Assembly: GCF_034541975.1 (NCBI RefSeq)
Contig: NZ_JAVYJM010000001.1
DNA from: Dermacoccus abyssi
GTDB lineage: Bacteria > Actinomycetota > Actinomycetes > Actinomycetales > Dermatophilaceae
DNA length: 64,000 nucleotides
Direction: 5' to 3' (one strand)
In this document: piece after piece, positions 16,443 to 24,537 of the stretch
How positions within the stretch are numbered: position 1 is the first letter of the stretch
Layout: the number at the start of each line of letters is the position of its first letter
Program-made: the position numbers and the translations under genes
Notes under the pieces: generated by a model
Database searches by the model: none
The model's input: the letters and a program-made list of their open reading frames with translations, nothing else
Told to the model about the DNA's origin: nothing

Positions 16443-18281
16443 TCAGTCGACGACTCGTGCGGCGCCCTTGTCAGCGCTCTGCGCGAAGCGCGCGAAGATC
16501 TTGAGCGCAGCCGAGACGGGGCGGTGACGGCTCACCGGCTCCCAGCCCTTTTCGTCCTGCGCCGCGCGACGGCGCACGAGTTCCTCGTCGTCGACGAGCA
16601 GGTTGACGCGACGGTTCGGGATGTCGAACTCGATGACGTCACCCGTGCGCACGAGACCGATGGCGCCGCCCGCGGCTGCCTCGGGCGACACGTGGCCGAC
16701 CGACAGACCCGACGAACCGCCGGAGAAGCGTCCGTCGGTGATGAGCGCACACTTCGGGCCGAGGCCGACGCCCTTGAGGTAGCTCGTCGGGTACAGCATC
16801 TCCTGCATGCCCGGGCCGCCCTTGGGGCCCTCGTAGCGGACGACGACGACGTCACCGGCGTCGATCTCGCCCTTGAGAATCATCTCGACGGCCTCCTCCT
16901 GACTCTCGGCCACCTTGGCCGGGCCGGAGAAGTTCCACTGGTGCTCGGGCACGCCCGCGGTCTTGACGATGCAGCCGTCGGGCGCGAGGTTGCCCGTGAG
17001 CACCGCAAGGCCGCCCTCGCTCGTGTACGCGTGCTCGACGGAGTGGATGCAGCCGTTCTCGCTGTCCTCGTCGAGCGACTTCCACCGGTTCGTCGAGCTG
17101 AACGCCTCCGTGGTGCGCACGCCACCGGGCGCCGCGAGGAAGAGCTCACGTGCCACCTCGGTGGCCTTGCCACCGCGGATGTCCCAGTCGGCGAGCCACT
17201 GCTCGAGCGACGGGCTGTGCACCGCGCGCACGTCACGGTTGAGCATGCCACCGCGGTCGAGCTCACCGAGGATGGCAGCGATACCGCCGGCCCGGTGCAC
17301 GTCCTCCATGTAGAACTGCGCACTGTTCGGCGCCACCTTGACGAGGCACGGCGTCTCCCGCGACAGGGCGTCGATGTCGTGCTGATCGAAGTCGACCCCG
17401 GCCTCGTGGGCCGCGGCGAGCAGGTGCAGGATCGTGTTCGTCGAGCCACCCATCGCGATGTCGAGGCGCATGGCGTTCTCGAAGGCCGGCTTGCCGGCGA
17501 TGGCGCGCGGCAACACCGAGTCGTCGTCGCCCTCGTAGTACGTCTTGCACAGCTCGACGACGAGCTTGCCCGCGTTGAGGAACAGGTCGCGGCGAGCCGA
17601 CGCCGTCGCGAGCGTCGAACCGTTGCCGGGCAGCGAGAGGCCGAGCGCCTCCGTGAGGCAGTTCATCGAGTTGGCCGTGAACATGCCCGAGCACGAACCA
17701 CACGTGGGGCACGCGCTCTGCTCGATCTTGGTGATCTCCTCGTCGGAGACGTTGTCGTCGACCGACTTGATCATGGCGTCGATGAGGTCGAGGCGTGACT
17801 CGGCCTCGCCGTCCTTGATGACGGCCTTGCCGGCCTCCATCGGCCCACCGGAGACGAACACCGTCGGGATGTTGAGGCGCAACGCGGCCAGCAGCATGCC
17901 GGGCGTGATCTTGTCGCAGTTGCTGATGCACACGAGCGCGTCGGCCTGATGGGCGTTGACCATGTACTCGACCGAGTCGGCGATGATCTCGCGGCTCGGC
18001 AGCGAGTAGAGCATGCCGTGGTGACCCATGGCGATGCCGTCGTCGACCGCAATCGTGTTGAACTCGCGGCCGACACCGCCGGCCTCGGCGATCGCGCCGG
18101 CGACGAGCTGACCCATGTCCTTGAGGTGGACGTGGCCGGGCACGAATTGGGTGAAGCTGTTCGCGACGGCGACGATCGGCTTGCCGAAGTCGCCCTCCCC
18201 CATTCCGGTGGCGCGCCAGAGCGCGCGAGCGCCGGCCATGTTGCGTCCGTGGGTTGTTGTGCGTGAGCGAAGTTCGGGCAT
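16443..18281 (-). CDS. ilvD: Dihydroxy-acid dehydratase
   Basis: IlvD (612 aa) dehydrates 2,3-dihydroxy-isovalerate and -methylvalerate in Val/Ile synthesis, using an Fe-S cluster. Cluster-ligand motifs are CISNCDKITPGM and CPTCGSCSGMFTANSMN; MGGSTNTILHLLAAAHEAG and GRFSGGSSGLSVGHVSPEAA are also diagnostic. Length is normal for the family. It is monocistronic: a hairpin separates it from the upstream ilvC, and it converges on the acyltransferase gene. Confidence 0.97.
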   Translation of the reverse strand: MPELRSRTTTHGRNMAGARALWRATGMGEGDFGKPIVAVANSFTQFVPGHVHLKDMGQLVAGAIAEAGGVGREFNTIAVDDGIAMGHHGMLYSLPSREIIADSVEYMVNAHQADALVCISNCDKITPGMLLAALRLNIPTVFVSGGPMEAGKAVIKDGEAESRLDLIDAMIKSVDDNVSDEEITKIEQSACPTCGSCSGMFTANSMNCLTEALGLSLPGNGSTLATASARRDLFLNAGKLVVELCKTYYEGDDDSVLPRAIAGKPAFENAMRLDIAMGGSTNTILHLLAAAHEAGVDFDQHDIDALSRETPCLVKVAPNSAQFYMEDVHRAGGIAAILGELDRGGMLNRDVRAVHSPSLEQWLADWDIRGGKATEVARELFLAAPGGVRTTEAFSSTNRWKSLDEDSENGCIHSVEHAYTSEGGLAVLTGNLAPDGCIVKTAGVPEHQWNFSGPAKVAESQEEAVEMILKGEIDAGDVVVVRYEGPKGGPGMQEMLYPTSYLKGVGLGPKCALITDGRFSGGSSGLSVGHVSPEAAAGGAIGLVRTGDVIEFDIPNRRVNLLVDDEELVRRRAAQDEKGWEPVSRHRPVSAALKIFARFAQSADKGAARVVD

Positions 18282-18341
18282 GTCCCTATTCTCCCAGTCT
18301 TCGTCGTGTCGCCGAAGCGGCGTTCGTCAGATGAAAGCGAC

Positions 18342-18371
18342 GTGCCCGGCTCCCCCAAGGAGAGCCGGGCA
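18342..18371 (-). terminator. Hairpin in the ilvC-ilvD spacer
   Basis: GCCCGGCT (18344-18351) pairs with AGCCGGGC (18363-18370), with an 11-nt loop. It is 160 nt beyond the ilvC stop and 60 nt before ilvD on the minus strand, so it probably ends ilvBNC transcription. The rest of the spacer (18372-18529) holds no gene; three copies of GATCCTCA(G/C) occur at 18435, 18488 and 18525. Confidence 0.5.
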
Positions 18372-18529
18372 TCGAACGTGAAGTCTGTGTACCAGCGTGA
18401 CCCCAGAATCACGCTCCTACACCAACATCGGGTGGATCCTCAGCGGCACTGTTGTCTCGGCCGCTTCGTCAACGCTTACTTCGGCAGGATCCTCACTACG
18501 TTGCGGCCCTACCTGCGTGCGCTTGATCC

Positions 18530-19564
18530 TCAGCGGCCGGCAGAGCCCTCGACGTAGTCACTGTCCGTGTCCGCATCCTTGAGCCAGCTCATGAGGCCGC
18601 GCAGTTCCTTGCCCGTCTTCTCGATCGGGTGCGAGGCACCCTTCTCGCGCAGACGCTTGAACTCCGGCGCACCGGCGTCCTGATCCTCGATGAAACGCTT
18701 GGCGAACGCACCGCTCTGGATGTCGGCGAGAACGCCCTTCATGTTCTCCTTGACACGCTCGTCGATGACGCGCGGGCCCGAGACGTAGTCACCGAACTCG
18801 GCCGTGTCGGAGACCGACCAGCGCTGCTTGGCGATACCGCCCTCTACCATGAGGTCGACGATGAGCTTGAGCTCGTGGAGGCACTCGAAGTAGGCGACCT
18901 CCGGCTGGTAGCCGGCCTCGGTCAGCGTCTCGAAGCCGTACATGACGAGCTGCGACGCGCCACCGCAGAGGACGGCCTGCTCACCGAACAGGTCGGTCTC
19001 GGTCTCCTCGGTGAACGTCGTCTTGATGCCGCCCGCGCGCAGACCACCGATGGCCTTGGCGTAGGAGGCTGCAAGGTCCCAGGCGTTGCCCGAGGCGTCC
19101 TGCTCGACGGCGACGATGACCGGCACTCCACGGCCGTCGACGTACTCGCGACGCACGAGGTGACCCGGGCCCTTCGGGGCGACCATGACGACGTCCGCGT
19201 CCGACTCGGGCGTGATGTAGCCGAAGCGGATGTTGAAGCCGTGACCGAACAGCAGGGTCGTGCCCGGCTTGAGGTTCGGCTTGATGTCGTTGGAGTAGAC
19301 GGTGCGCTGCACCTGGTCCGGCGTGAGGATCACGACGACGTCGGCCTCGGCGACGGCCTCGGCGACCGAGAGAACCTTGAGGCCCTCGTTCTCCGCCTTC
19401 TCCTTGGACTTGCTGCCCTCGGCGAGGCCGACGCGCACGTCGACACCGGAGTCGCGCAGGTTGAGCGCGTGGGCGTGACCCTGCGAGCCGTAGCCGATGA
19501 CGGCCACCTTCTTGCCCTGGATCACCGAAAGGTCGGCGTTGTCGTCGTAGAACATTTCAGCCAC
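18530..19564 (-). CDS. ilvC: Ketol-acid reductoisomerase (NADP+)
   Basis: Class I KARI (344 aa) rearranges and reduces acetolactate and acetohydroxybutyrate. I choose GTG 19564 (VAEMFYDDNADLSVIQG), which matches the family N-terminus and has AGGAG 8 nt upstream; an ATG at 19582 (MNRSDP) also has a GAGG and is possible. Visible motifs: the nucleotide-binding loop GYGSQGHAHALNLRDSG, APKGPGHLVRREY and the metal-binding FGEQAVLCGG. It follows ilvN after about 100 nt in the ilvBNC order. Confidence 0.96.
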   Translation of the reverse strand: MAEMFYDDNADLSVIQGKKVAVIGYGSQGHAHALNLRDSGVDVRVGLAEGSKSKEKAENEGLKVLSVAEAVAEADVVVILTPDQVQRTVYSNDIKPNLKPGTTLLFGHGFNIRFGYITPESDADVVMVAPKGPGHLVRREYVDGRGVPVIVAVEQDASGNAWDLAASYAKAIGGLRAGGIKTTFTEETETDLFGEQAVLCGGASQLVMYGFETLTEAGYQPEVAYFECLHELKLIVDLMVEGGIAKQRWSVSDTAEFGDYVSGPRVIDERVKENMKGVLADIQSGAFAKRFIEDQDAGAPEFKRLREKGASHPIEKTGKELRGLMSWLKDADTDSDYVEGSAGR

Positions 19565-19668
19565 GGGATCGCTCCTATTCATCGTGGTCGTCACCTCGCT
19601 GGGTGACGTCTGTTGGTTCGATTCTGCCCGCACGCGCCTTCGGCCCGGGCAGTGGGTTGAGGGAAGGC

Positions 19669-20181
19669 TCAGGCCTTCTTCTTGTCACGGGCGGCGATCG
19701 CCTTGGGCCCACGGCCCAGGGCGACGACACCCGACTGCACGAGTTCACGAATGCCGAACGGCTCCAGCGTCGCGAGCAATGCCTCGAGCTTCTCGAGCGT
19801 GCCGGTGGCTTCGATGACGACCGATTCGTTCGTCACGTCGATGATGTTCGCGCGGAACATCGTCACGAGGTCGATGATCTGCGAACGGGTGGCCGCATCG
19901 GCGCGCACCTTGAACAGCACGAGCTGACGTTCCACCGCAGAGCTGCGGTCGAGTTCGACGACCTTGAGCACCTCGACGAGCTTGTTGAGCTGCTTGGTCA
20001 CCTGCTCGAGCACCTCGTCGTCGACGTCGACGACGACCGTCATGCGCGAGATCTCCTCGGACTCCGTCTCACCGACGGCGAGCGAGTAGATGTTGAAGCC
20101 GCGTCGGGAGATGAGGCCGGAGATGCGGGCGAGCACACCGGGCCGGTTCTCCACGAGCACGGACAGTGTGTGGCGGCTCAT
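19669..20181 (-). CDS. ilvN: Acetolactate synthase small (regulatory) subunit
   Basis: The 170-aa subunit begins MSRHTLSVLVENRPGVLARI at ATG 20181, an ACT domain that binds valine and confers feedback inhibition; GGGFNIxSLAVG-type sequence (SRRGFNIYSLAVGETES) and FRANIIDVTNESVVIEATGT are family blocks. The ATG overlaps the ilvB stop (ATGA), giving translational coupling to the catalytic subunit. The longer open frame upstream lies within ilvB and is rejected. Confidence 0.96.
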   Translation of the reverse strand: MSRHTLSVLVENRPGVLARISGLISRRGFNIYSLAVGETESEEISRMTVVVDVDDEVLEQVTKQLNKLVEVLKVVELDRSSAVERQLVLFKVRADAATRSQIIDLVTMFRANIIDVTNESVVIEATGTLEKLEALLATLEPFGIRELVQSGVVALGRGPKAIAARDKKKA

Positions 20182-22031
20182 GCCTGCTCCTCCTCGTTGG
20201 GAATCTGCTCGTCGTCGGCGTCGTCGTCGTCGCGGTCCCACACCGGCGTGATGTCCCGCGCCATGGTGATGAGGTCGTTGCTCACGCCGGCGGGCACCAT
20301 CGGCCACACCATGGCGTCACGCTCGACGACGAAGTCGATGACGACGGGGCGGTCGTTGATCTCGAGCGCCTTCTTGATCGTGTCGTCGACATCGTCCGGG
20401 TGCTCGCAGCGCAGCCCCACGCAGCCGTAGGCGTCGGCGAGCTTGACGAAGTCGGGCACCCGGCTGCCGCCGTGACTCGTGTGCAGGTCGGTGTTCGAGT
20501 AGCGCTCGTTGTAGAAGAGCGTCTGCCACTGACGCACCATGCCGAGGCTCGAGTTGTTGATGATCGCGACCTTGATCGGGATGTTGTTGATGACGCAGGT
20601 GGCGAGCTCCTGGTTCGTCATCTGGAAGCAGCCGTCGCCGTCGATGGCCCACACGGTGCGCTCCGGCTCGGCGGCCTTGGCGCCCATGGCCGCCGGCACC
20701 GAGTAACCCATCGTGCCGAGGCCACCGGAGTTGAGCCAGCTGTTGGGACGCTCGTACTGCACGAACTGCGCGGCCCACATCTGGTGCTGACCGACGCCGG
20801 CCACGTAAACACCCTCGGGACCGGTCAGGGCCGACAGGCGTTCGATGACGTACTGGGGCGCGAGGAGCGACTCGTCCTCCGGCGGCGTGTAACCGAGGGG
20901 GAACTTGTCCTTCCACTCCGCCGTCGTCGCGTGCCAGGCGTCGTAGCTGCCCAGCTCGACGTTCTCGAGCGCCTTCGCCAGGTCGACGACGACCTCCTTG
21001 GCGTCCCCCACGATCGGCACGTCGGCGACACGGTTCTTGCCGATCTCCGCAGGGTCGACATCCGCGTGGATGACCTTGGCGAACGGGGCGAAGCTGTCGA
21101 GTGCGCCGGTGACGCGGTCGTCGAAGCGGGCACCGATCGTGATGAGCAGGTCCGCGCGCTGCAGCGCCGTCACGGCCGGCACGCTGCCGTGCATTCCAGG
21201 CATACCGAGGTGCAGCTCATGGCTGTCCGGGAAGGCGCCGCGCGCCATGAGCGTCGTCACGACGGGGATCTGCGTCTGCTCGACGAGGGCGCGCAGTTCC
21301 TCGTGGGCACCGGCACGGATGACACCGCCGCCGATGTAGAACACGGGACGCTCGGCCTCGCGGATGAGCTCGGCCGCAGCCTTGATCTGCTTCGCGTGCG
21401 GCTTCGTCACCGGGCGGTAGCCCGGCAGATCGATCGCCGGAGGCCAGGAGAACGTCGTCTTCGCCGTCAGTGCGTCCTTCGTGATGTCGACGAGCACGGG
21501 GCCCGGTCGGCCGGTGGAGGCGATGTGGAACGCCTCGGCGATGGCGCGCGGGATGTCATCGGCGCAGGTGACGAGGTAGTTGTGCTTCGTGATCGGCATC
21601 GTGATGCCGCGGATGTCCGCTTCCTGGAAGGCGTCCGTACCGATGGTCTTGGAGTTGACCTGTCCGGTGATGGCGACGATCGGCACCGAGTCCATGTAGG
21701 CATCGGCCAGCGGAGTGACCAGGTTCGTGGCGCCCGGCCCAGAGGTCGCCATGCACACGCCCACCTTGCCGGTGGCCGCGGCGTACCCCTGGGCGGCGTG
21801 GCCGGCGCCCTGCTCGTGGCGAACGAGGACGTGACGAACCTTGACGGAGTCGAGCAGCGGGTCGTACGCGGGAAGGATGGCCCCGCCCGGCAAGCCGAAG
21901 ACCGTCTCGACACCCTGCGCCTCGAGCGCGAGGACGAGTGACTGAGCACCGGTCACGCTGGGCTTCTGGGGCTCTCGCCGCGCCAGATCACCCGGCGAAG
22001 GCGTGCGATCGGTCGTTGCCGCGTCGCTCAT
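20178..22031 (-). CDS. ilvB: Acetolactate synthase large (catalytic) subunit
   Basis: IlvB (617 aa) condenses pyruvate with pyruvate or 2-oxobutyrate using ThDP and FAD, the first common step to Val, Leu and Ile. The ThDP-activating Glu is in VRHEQGAGHAAQGYA; the ThDP/Mg motif is IDGDGCFQMTNQELATCVIN followed by IINN. The N-terminal 30 residues are Pro/Arg-rich and poorly conserved, as is usual. Upstream is a 150-nt leader with a leader peptide and attenuator, so expression should respond to branched-chain aminoacyl-tRNA levels. Confidence 0.97.
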   Translation of the reverse strand: MSDAATTDRTPSPGDLARREPQKPSVTGAQSLVLALEAQGVETVFGLPGGAILPAYDPLLDSVKVRHVLVRHEQGAGHAAQGYAAATGKVGVCMATSGPGATNLVTPLADAYMDSVPIVAITGQVNSKTIGTDAFQEADIRGITMPITKHNYLVTCADDIPRAIAEAFHIASTGRPGPVLVDITKDALTAKTTFSWPPAIDLPGYRPVTKPHAKQIKAAAELIREAERPVFYIGGGVIRAGAHEELRALVEQTQIPVVTTLMARGAFPDSHELHLGMPGMHGSVPAVTALQRADLLITIGARFDDRVTGALDSFAPFAKVIHADVDPAEIGKNRVADVPIVGDAKEVVVDLAKALENVELGSYDAWHATTAEWKDKFPLGYTPPEDESLLAPQYVIERLSALTGPEGVYVAGVGQHQMWAAQFVQYERPNSWLNSGGLGTMGYSVPAAMGAKAAEPERTVWAIDGDGCFQMTNQELATCVINNIPIKVAIINNSSLGMVRQWQTLFYNERYSNTDLHTSHGGSRVPDFVKLADAYGCVGLRCEHPDDVDDTIKKALEINDRPVVIDFVVERDAMVWPMVPAGVSNDLITMARDITPVWDRDDDDADDEQIPNEEEQA

Positions 22032-22080
22032 CTGTTGTCACCACTTTCGGCTGTTGGTAGCTGCACCGGTCTCGAACATC

Positions 22081-22161
22081 AAAAAATCCCTCAGCTCTGT
22101 GGGAGCGATGAGGGATCAGCGTGCGTCGTGAGTCGTGTTCGACTGCTCAGGACGCACGCTG
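22081..22161 (-). promoter_or_regulatory. ilvBNC transcription attenuator
   Basis: In transcript order: a first hairpin of 11 perfect bp, CAGCGTGCGTC (22161-22151) with GACGCACGCTG (22127-22117), whose 5' arm is the last four sense codons of the leader peptide; then, directly adjacent, a terminator hairpin ATCCCTCA/TGAGGGAT (22116-22086) followed by six T (22086-22081). This is the arrangement of amino-acid attenuators. The antiterminator pairing is not resolved; CTGAG/CTCA segments between 22148 and 22128 could form an alternative helix. Confidence 0.8.
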
Positions 22162-22185
22162 CGTGAGTACGAGAATCTGTGCCAT
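22147..22185 (-). CDS. ilvB leader peptide
   Basis: Twelve codons from ATG 22185 read MAQILVLTQRAS and stop at TGA 22147-22149. Consecutive Ile-Leu-Val-Leu codons are the sensing codons. An in-frame ATG at 22194 would give MFRMAQILVLTQRAS, but it overlaps the -10, while 22185 is 8 nt beyond it, so the transcript probably begins at the start codon (leaderless). No Shine-Dalgarno precedes either ATG. Confidence 0.8.
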   Translation of the reverse strand: MAQILVLTQRAS

Positions 22186-22192
22186 GCGAAAC

Positions 22193-22221
22193 ATTTTGTC
22201 GAGGTGAGCAGAGCGAGTCAA
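22193..22221 (-). promoter_or_regulatory. ilvBNC promoter
   Basis: On the minus strand TTGACT (22221-22216), a 17-bp spacer and CAAAAT (22198-22193). Predicted transcription starts at or next to A22185, the first base of the leader-peptide ATG. Confidence 0.7.
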
Positions 22222-22268
22222 AGATGTGAGACACCGATCTCACTAAGTGAGATCGGTGTCTCACATCT
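22222..22268 (-). terminator. 47-nt palindrome, probable terminator of the phosphatase gene
   Basis: Perfect 23-bp arms (22222-22244 and 22246-22268) around a single central base. It begins 2 nt after the stop of the histidine phosphatase gene (22271) and abuts the -35 of the ilvBNC promoter, so it insulates the two units. A role as an operator for ilvBNC cannot be excluded from position. Confidence 0.65.
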
Positions 22269-22270
22269 GG

Positions 22271-22798
22271 TCACAGGCCACCGGCTCGCACATCGAGGAG
22301 ATCGCCTGCGCCCCGCGCGACGTCCCCCCAGCCGCCCTCGAACGCGACAACGGCAGCCGACGCCGGGACGAACCCACGCGTCAACGTTTCGAGATCACCG
22401 GCGTCACCAGCACCGGCCACCAGCTCGTACGCCAGCGCGGGGATCCCGGGTGCATGGCCGACGATGACCGCAGTCTGCGCCTCGGGGGCCGTCGCGTCGA
22501 GATCGCGCACGACGCTCAGAAGCGAATCGACATCCGCCTCGTAGATCGCCGGCTCCATGGTGATGAGGACGCCATGTCCGGTGGCTTCCTGGATGGCGGC
22601 CCAAGTCTGACGGGTTCGCGCGGCCGGCGAACAGAGAACGGCTTCGCCGAGCAGGTCGTTCTCGCGTAGCCACTCCCCTGCTCGGGCAGCCTCGTCGAGG
22701 CCGTGGGCCGTGAGCTCTCGGGATTCGTCGCCTTCCCGGCCGTCGGGTTCGGCGGTGGCGTGACGCAGGAGGACGAGTCGGCGCACATTCTCGGACAT
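22271..22798 (-). CDS. Histidine phosphatase family protein (SixA-like)
   Basis: The 175-aa protein from ATG 22798 starts MSENVRRLVLLRHATAEPDG; LRHATAE is the RHG-type catalytic motif carrying the phosphorylated histidine, and VIVGHAPGIPAL contains the second catalytic histidine. SixA of E. coli dephosphorylates a phosphohistidine in a signalling domain; other members act on small phosphates, so the substrate is unknown. An AGGGG lies about 13 nt upstream. The gene sits between the sortase gene and ilvBNC on the same strand, and ends at a strong palindrome. Confidence 0.9.
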   Translation of the reverse strand: MSENVRRLVLLRHATAEPDGREGDESRELTAHGLDEAARAGEWLRENDLLGEAVLCSPAARTRQTWAAIQEATGHGVLITMEPAIYEADVDSLLSVVRDLDATAPEAQTAVIVGHAPGIPALAYELVAGAGDAGDLETLTRGFVPASAAVVAFEGGWGDVARGAGDLLDVRAGGL

Positions 22799-22879
22799 GC
22801 GCCCATCATCGCCCCTTCTACTGCCCGAGTGGAAACCGGAACCCTGACGCGACACCGCCGATGTCGGCCGACGCGTCGA

Positions 22880-23614
22880 TCAGACGGGCTTCGCCCATAC
22901 GACGTAGTTGTTCGACCGGTGTTGCGCGTTGACCCACTGGCTGTCGGCGTCGCAGGTCACGAGGGCCACCACGGGAGTCGAGCTCCCACCCCACACGCGC
23001 ATGTCGTTCTGCAGAGCCGTCTTGCCGACGCTCGCCTTGTTCGTGACGACGAAATCCTTGTGGGTGCCGTCGGCGTAGCTGATCGTCACCTTGCCGCCCA
23101 CGGGGGTGCGGTGCAGGGAGTAGAAGATGTCCGGACCGTTGAGCGTCACGTGCCCGGCGAGCACGGCGATGCCCGGCATGCCCGGCTTGACGCGCCCGTA
23201 TCCCGTGAACTGTTGGATGACGCCCCCGGGCGGATTGAGCACACCGTTGTTGAGGCCTCCCGGTGTGATCGCGTTGTTGAGGCCGATGCTCGGAATGGAG
23301 ATGCGAACGGCCGCGGCTCGCGGCACACCGACAGACTTTCCGGTCGGCGTCTGCGTGCCGGAAGCCTTCGGCGCAGCGGCCGAGGTGGAAGCAGCCTTCT
23401 TCGATGCGGGACTCGAGGCGGAACGCGATCCGGACGACGATGACGATGACGTTTTCGCAGACGGCCCGCTCGTCGTCGACGAACTGGACGCACTGGACGA
23501 GGTCGACGCCGCCACGGGCTCGGACGACGAGTCGTCACTGCCGCCACAGCCGGAAAGGCCGACAGCGCAGACCAGGGCGAGCGAGGCGAGGAACTTCCCC
23601 CGAGAGTTCTTCAT
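22880..23614 (-). CDS. Class F sortase (lipoprotein-type)
   Basis: From ATG 23614 (AGGAT 8 nt upstream) the product is 244 aa. It begins with a lipoprotein signal (LVCAVGLSGCGG, lipobox LSGC), then about 70 residues rich in Ser/Thr/Ala/Pro, then the sortase domain. Catalytic residues are visible: His in LAGHVTLNGPDIF, Cys in LVTCDAD, Arg in HRSNNYVVWAK. Class F sortases are the short actinobacterial type that join LPXTG-like proteins to the wall. It flanks, with the sortase at 24538, a small secreted protein that may be its substrate. Confidence 0.88.
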   Translation of the reverse strand: MKNSRGKFLASLALVCAVGLSGCGGSDDSSSEPVAASTSSSASSSSTTSGPSAKTSSSSSSGSRSASSPASKKAASTSAAAPKASGTQTPTGKSVGVPRAAAVRISIPSIGLNNAITPGGLNNGVLNPPGGVIQQFTGYGRVKPGMPGIAVLAGHVTLNGPDIFYSLHRTPVGGKVTISYADGTHKDFVVTNKASVGKTALQNDMRVWGGSSTPVVALVTCDADSQWVNAQHRSNNYVVWAKPV

Positions 23615-23643
23615 GGCGATCATCCTACGGGTGAGCGGGACGC

Positions 23644-23681
23644 GTGATGCCCCACCGGAGCGAACTCCGGTGGGGCATCAC
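23644..23681 (-). terminator. Hairpin terminator after the secreted protein gene
   Basis: A perfect 17-bp stem (23644-23660 with 23665-23681) and CGAA loop, lying between the stop of the 23712 gene and the sortase start on the minus strand. Confidence 0.78.
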
Positions 23682-23711
23682 GAGCGTCCGGTTCGGGACG
23701 GTGTCAGCGGG

Positions 23712-24383
23712 TCACTTACGGCCGCGGCGAACGGCGATCGTGCCGCCGGCGGCGACGATCGCGAACGCACCGAGACCCGCGGCCAGAGCGGCCGTGTTGT
23801 CCGACTGCGGTGCGACGCGGTCGGTCTCGACCTTCGGGCCGGCCGTCGAGGTCGGGGCCGACGAGGTCGGCATCGGCGACGTGGTCGTCGAGGTCGGCGA
23901 CGTGGTCGTCGTCGTGCTCGTCGGGGACGGCGACGTCGACGTCGGAACGGGCTCAGCCGTCGGCGTACCGGCCGAAGCCCAGTTCATGACGGGCTGCGTC
24001 GTCGGCAGACCGGCGCAGGACGTGGGGACCTTGCCCGAGACGTTGAACGACGAGCCCGTGGTCGAGCCGGCGGCGTGGACCGTGATCGAGCGACCCGGAA
24101 CGCGCGTCAGCGACTTGATCGAGCCACCCGAGGTGTAGGGGCTGACGTTCGTGCGCTCGAGCGGGCGGTAGCCCGACGCGGTGAACGTGACCTTGGCCTC
24201 GGTCTTGTTCAGCGTGCGGTAGCTGAACGAGAAGTTGGGGGTGCCGTTGTCGCACCAGTACTGCATGTTCGTGTACTGGAAGTTGCCGCTGATGCTCGTC
24301 CGGAACGCCGCCTGCGACGGGGCTGCGGTCGTGGCGACCATGGCGCCGACTCCGACCAGAGCAAGGCCTGCGAACTTCTTCAT
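23712..24383 (-). CDS. Secreted protein with Thr/Ser/Pro stalk and C-terminal anchor
   Basis: The 223-aa product has a signal peptide (MKKFAGLALVGVGAMVATTA, cleavage near APSQA-AF), a globular part of about 110 residues with two cysteines (YWCDNG and TSCAG) that could form one disulphide, a stalk of about 50 residues of Thr/Ser/Pro repeats, and a tail made of DRVAPQSDNTA, a hydrophobic segment and RRGRK. This is the layout of a sortase substrate, but no LPXTG is present; VAPQSD occupies the motif's place. No known domain is recognised in the globular part. It is flanked by two class F sortase genes. Wall display is inference. Confidence 0.72.
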   Translation of the reverse strand: MKKFAGLALVGVGAMVATTAAPSQAAFRTSISGNFQYTNMQYWCDNGTPNFSFSYRTLNKTEAKVTFTASGYRPLERTNVSPYTSGGSIKSLTRVPGRSITVHAAGSTTGSSFNVSGKVPTSCAGLPTTQPVMNWASAGTPTAEPVPTSTSPSPTSTTTTTSPTSTTTSPMPTSSAPTSTAGPKVETDRVAPQSDNTAALAAGLGAFAIVAAGGTIAVRRGRK

Positions 24384-24537
24384 CGTGTCGTCCCTCTCGT
24401 GTGATTTTCCCGATCGGCGGAAAGCCCTGGTCGGGGCTTCACACCCACACGACCGAGACTCCCTCCCCGCCTCACATCGAGGCTAGAGCACATTCAGGGA
24501 TCACACAGCAATACCCGGGGGTAATTTTAAGGAACGG

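Noticed and set aside
22032..22221. T-box riboswitch before ilvB
   Set aside because: No T-box consensus or specifier stem; a leader peptide with Ile-Leu-Val-Leu and a classical attenuator explain the region.
23401..23530. Tandem TCG/GAC-rich repeats as a CRISPR or minisatellite
   Set aside because: They encode the Ser/Thr/Ala-rich linker of the sortase; no regular spacing or spacers.
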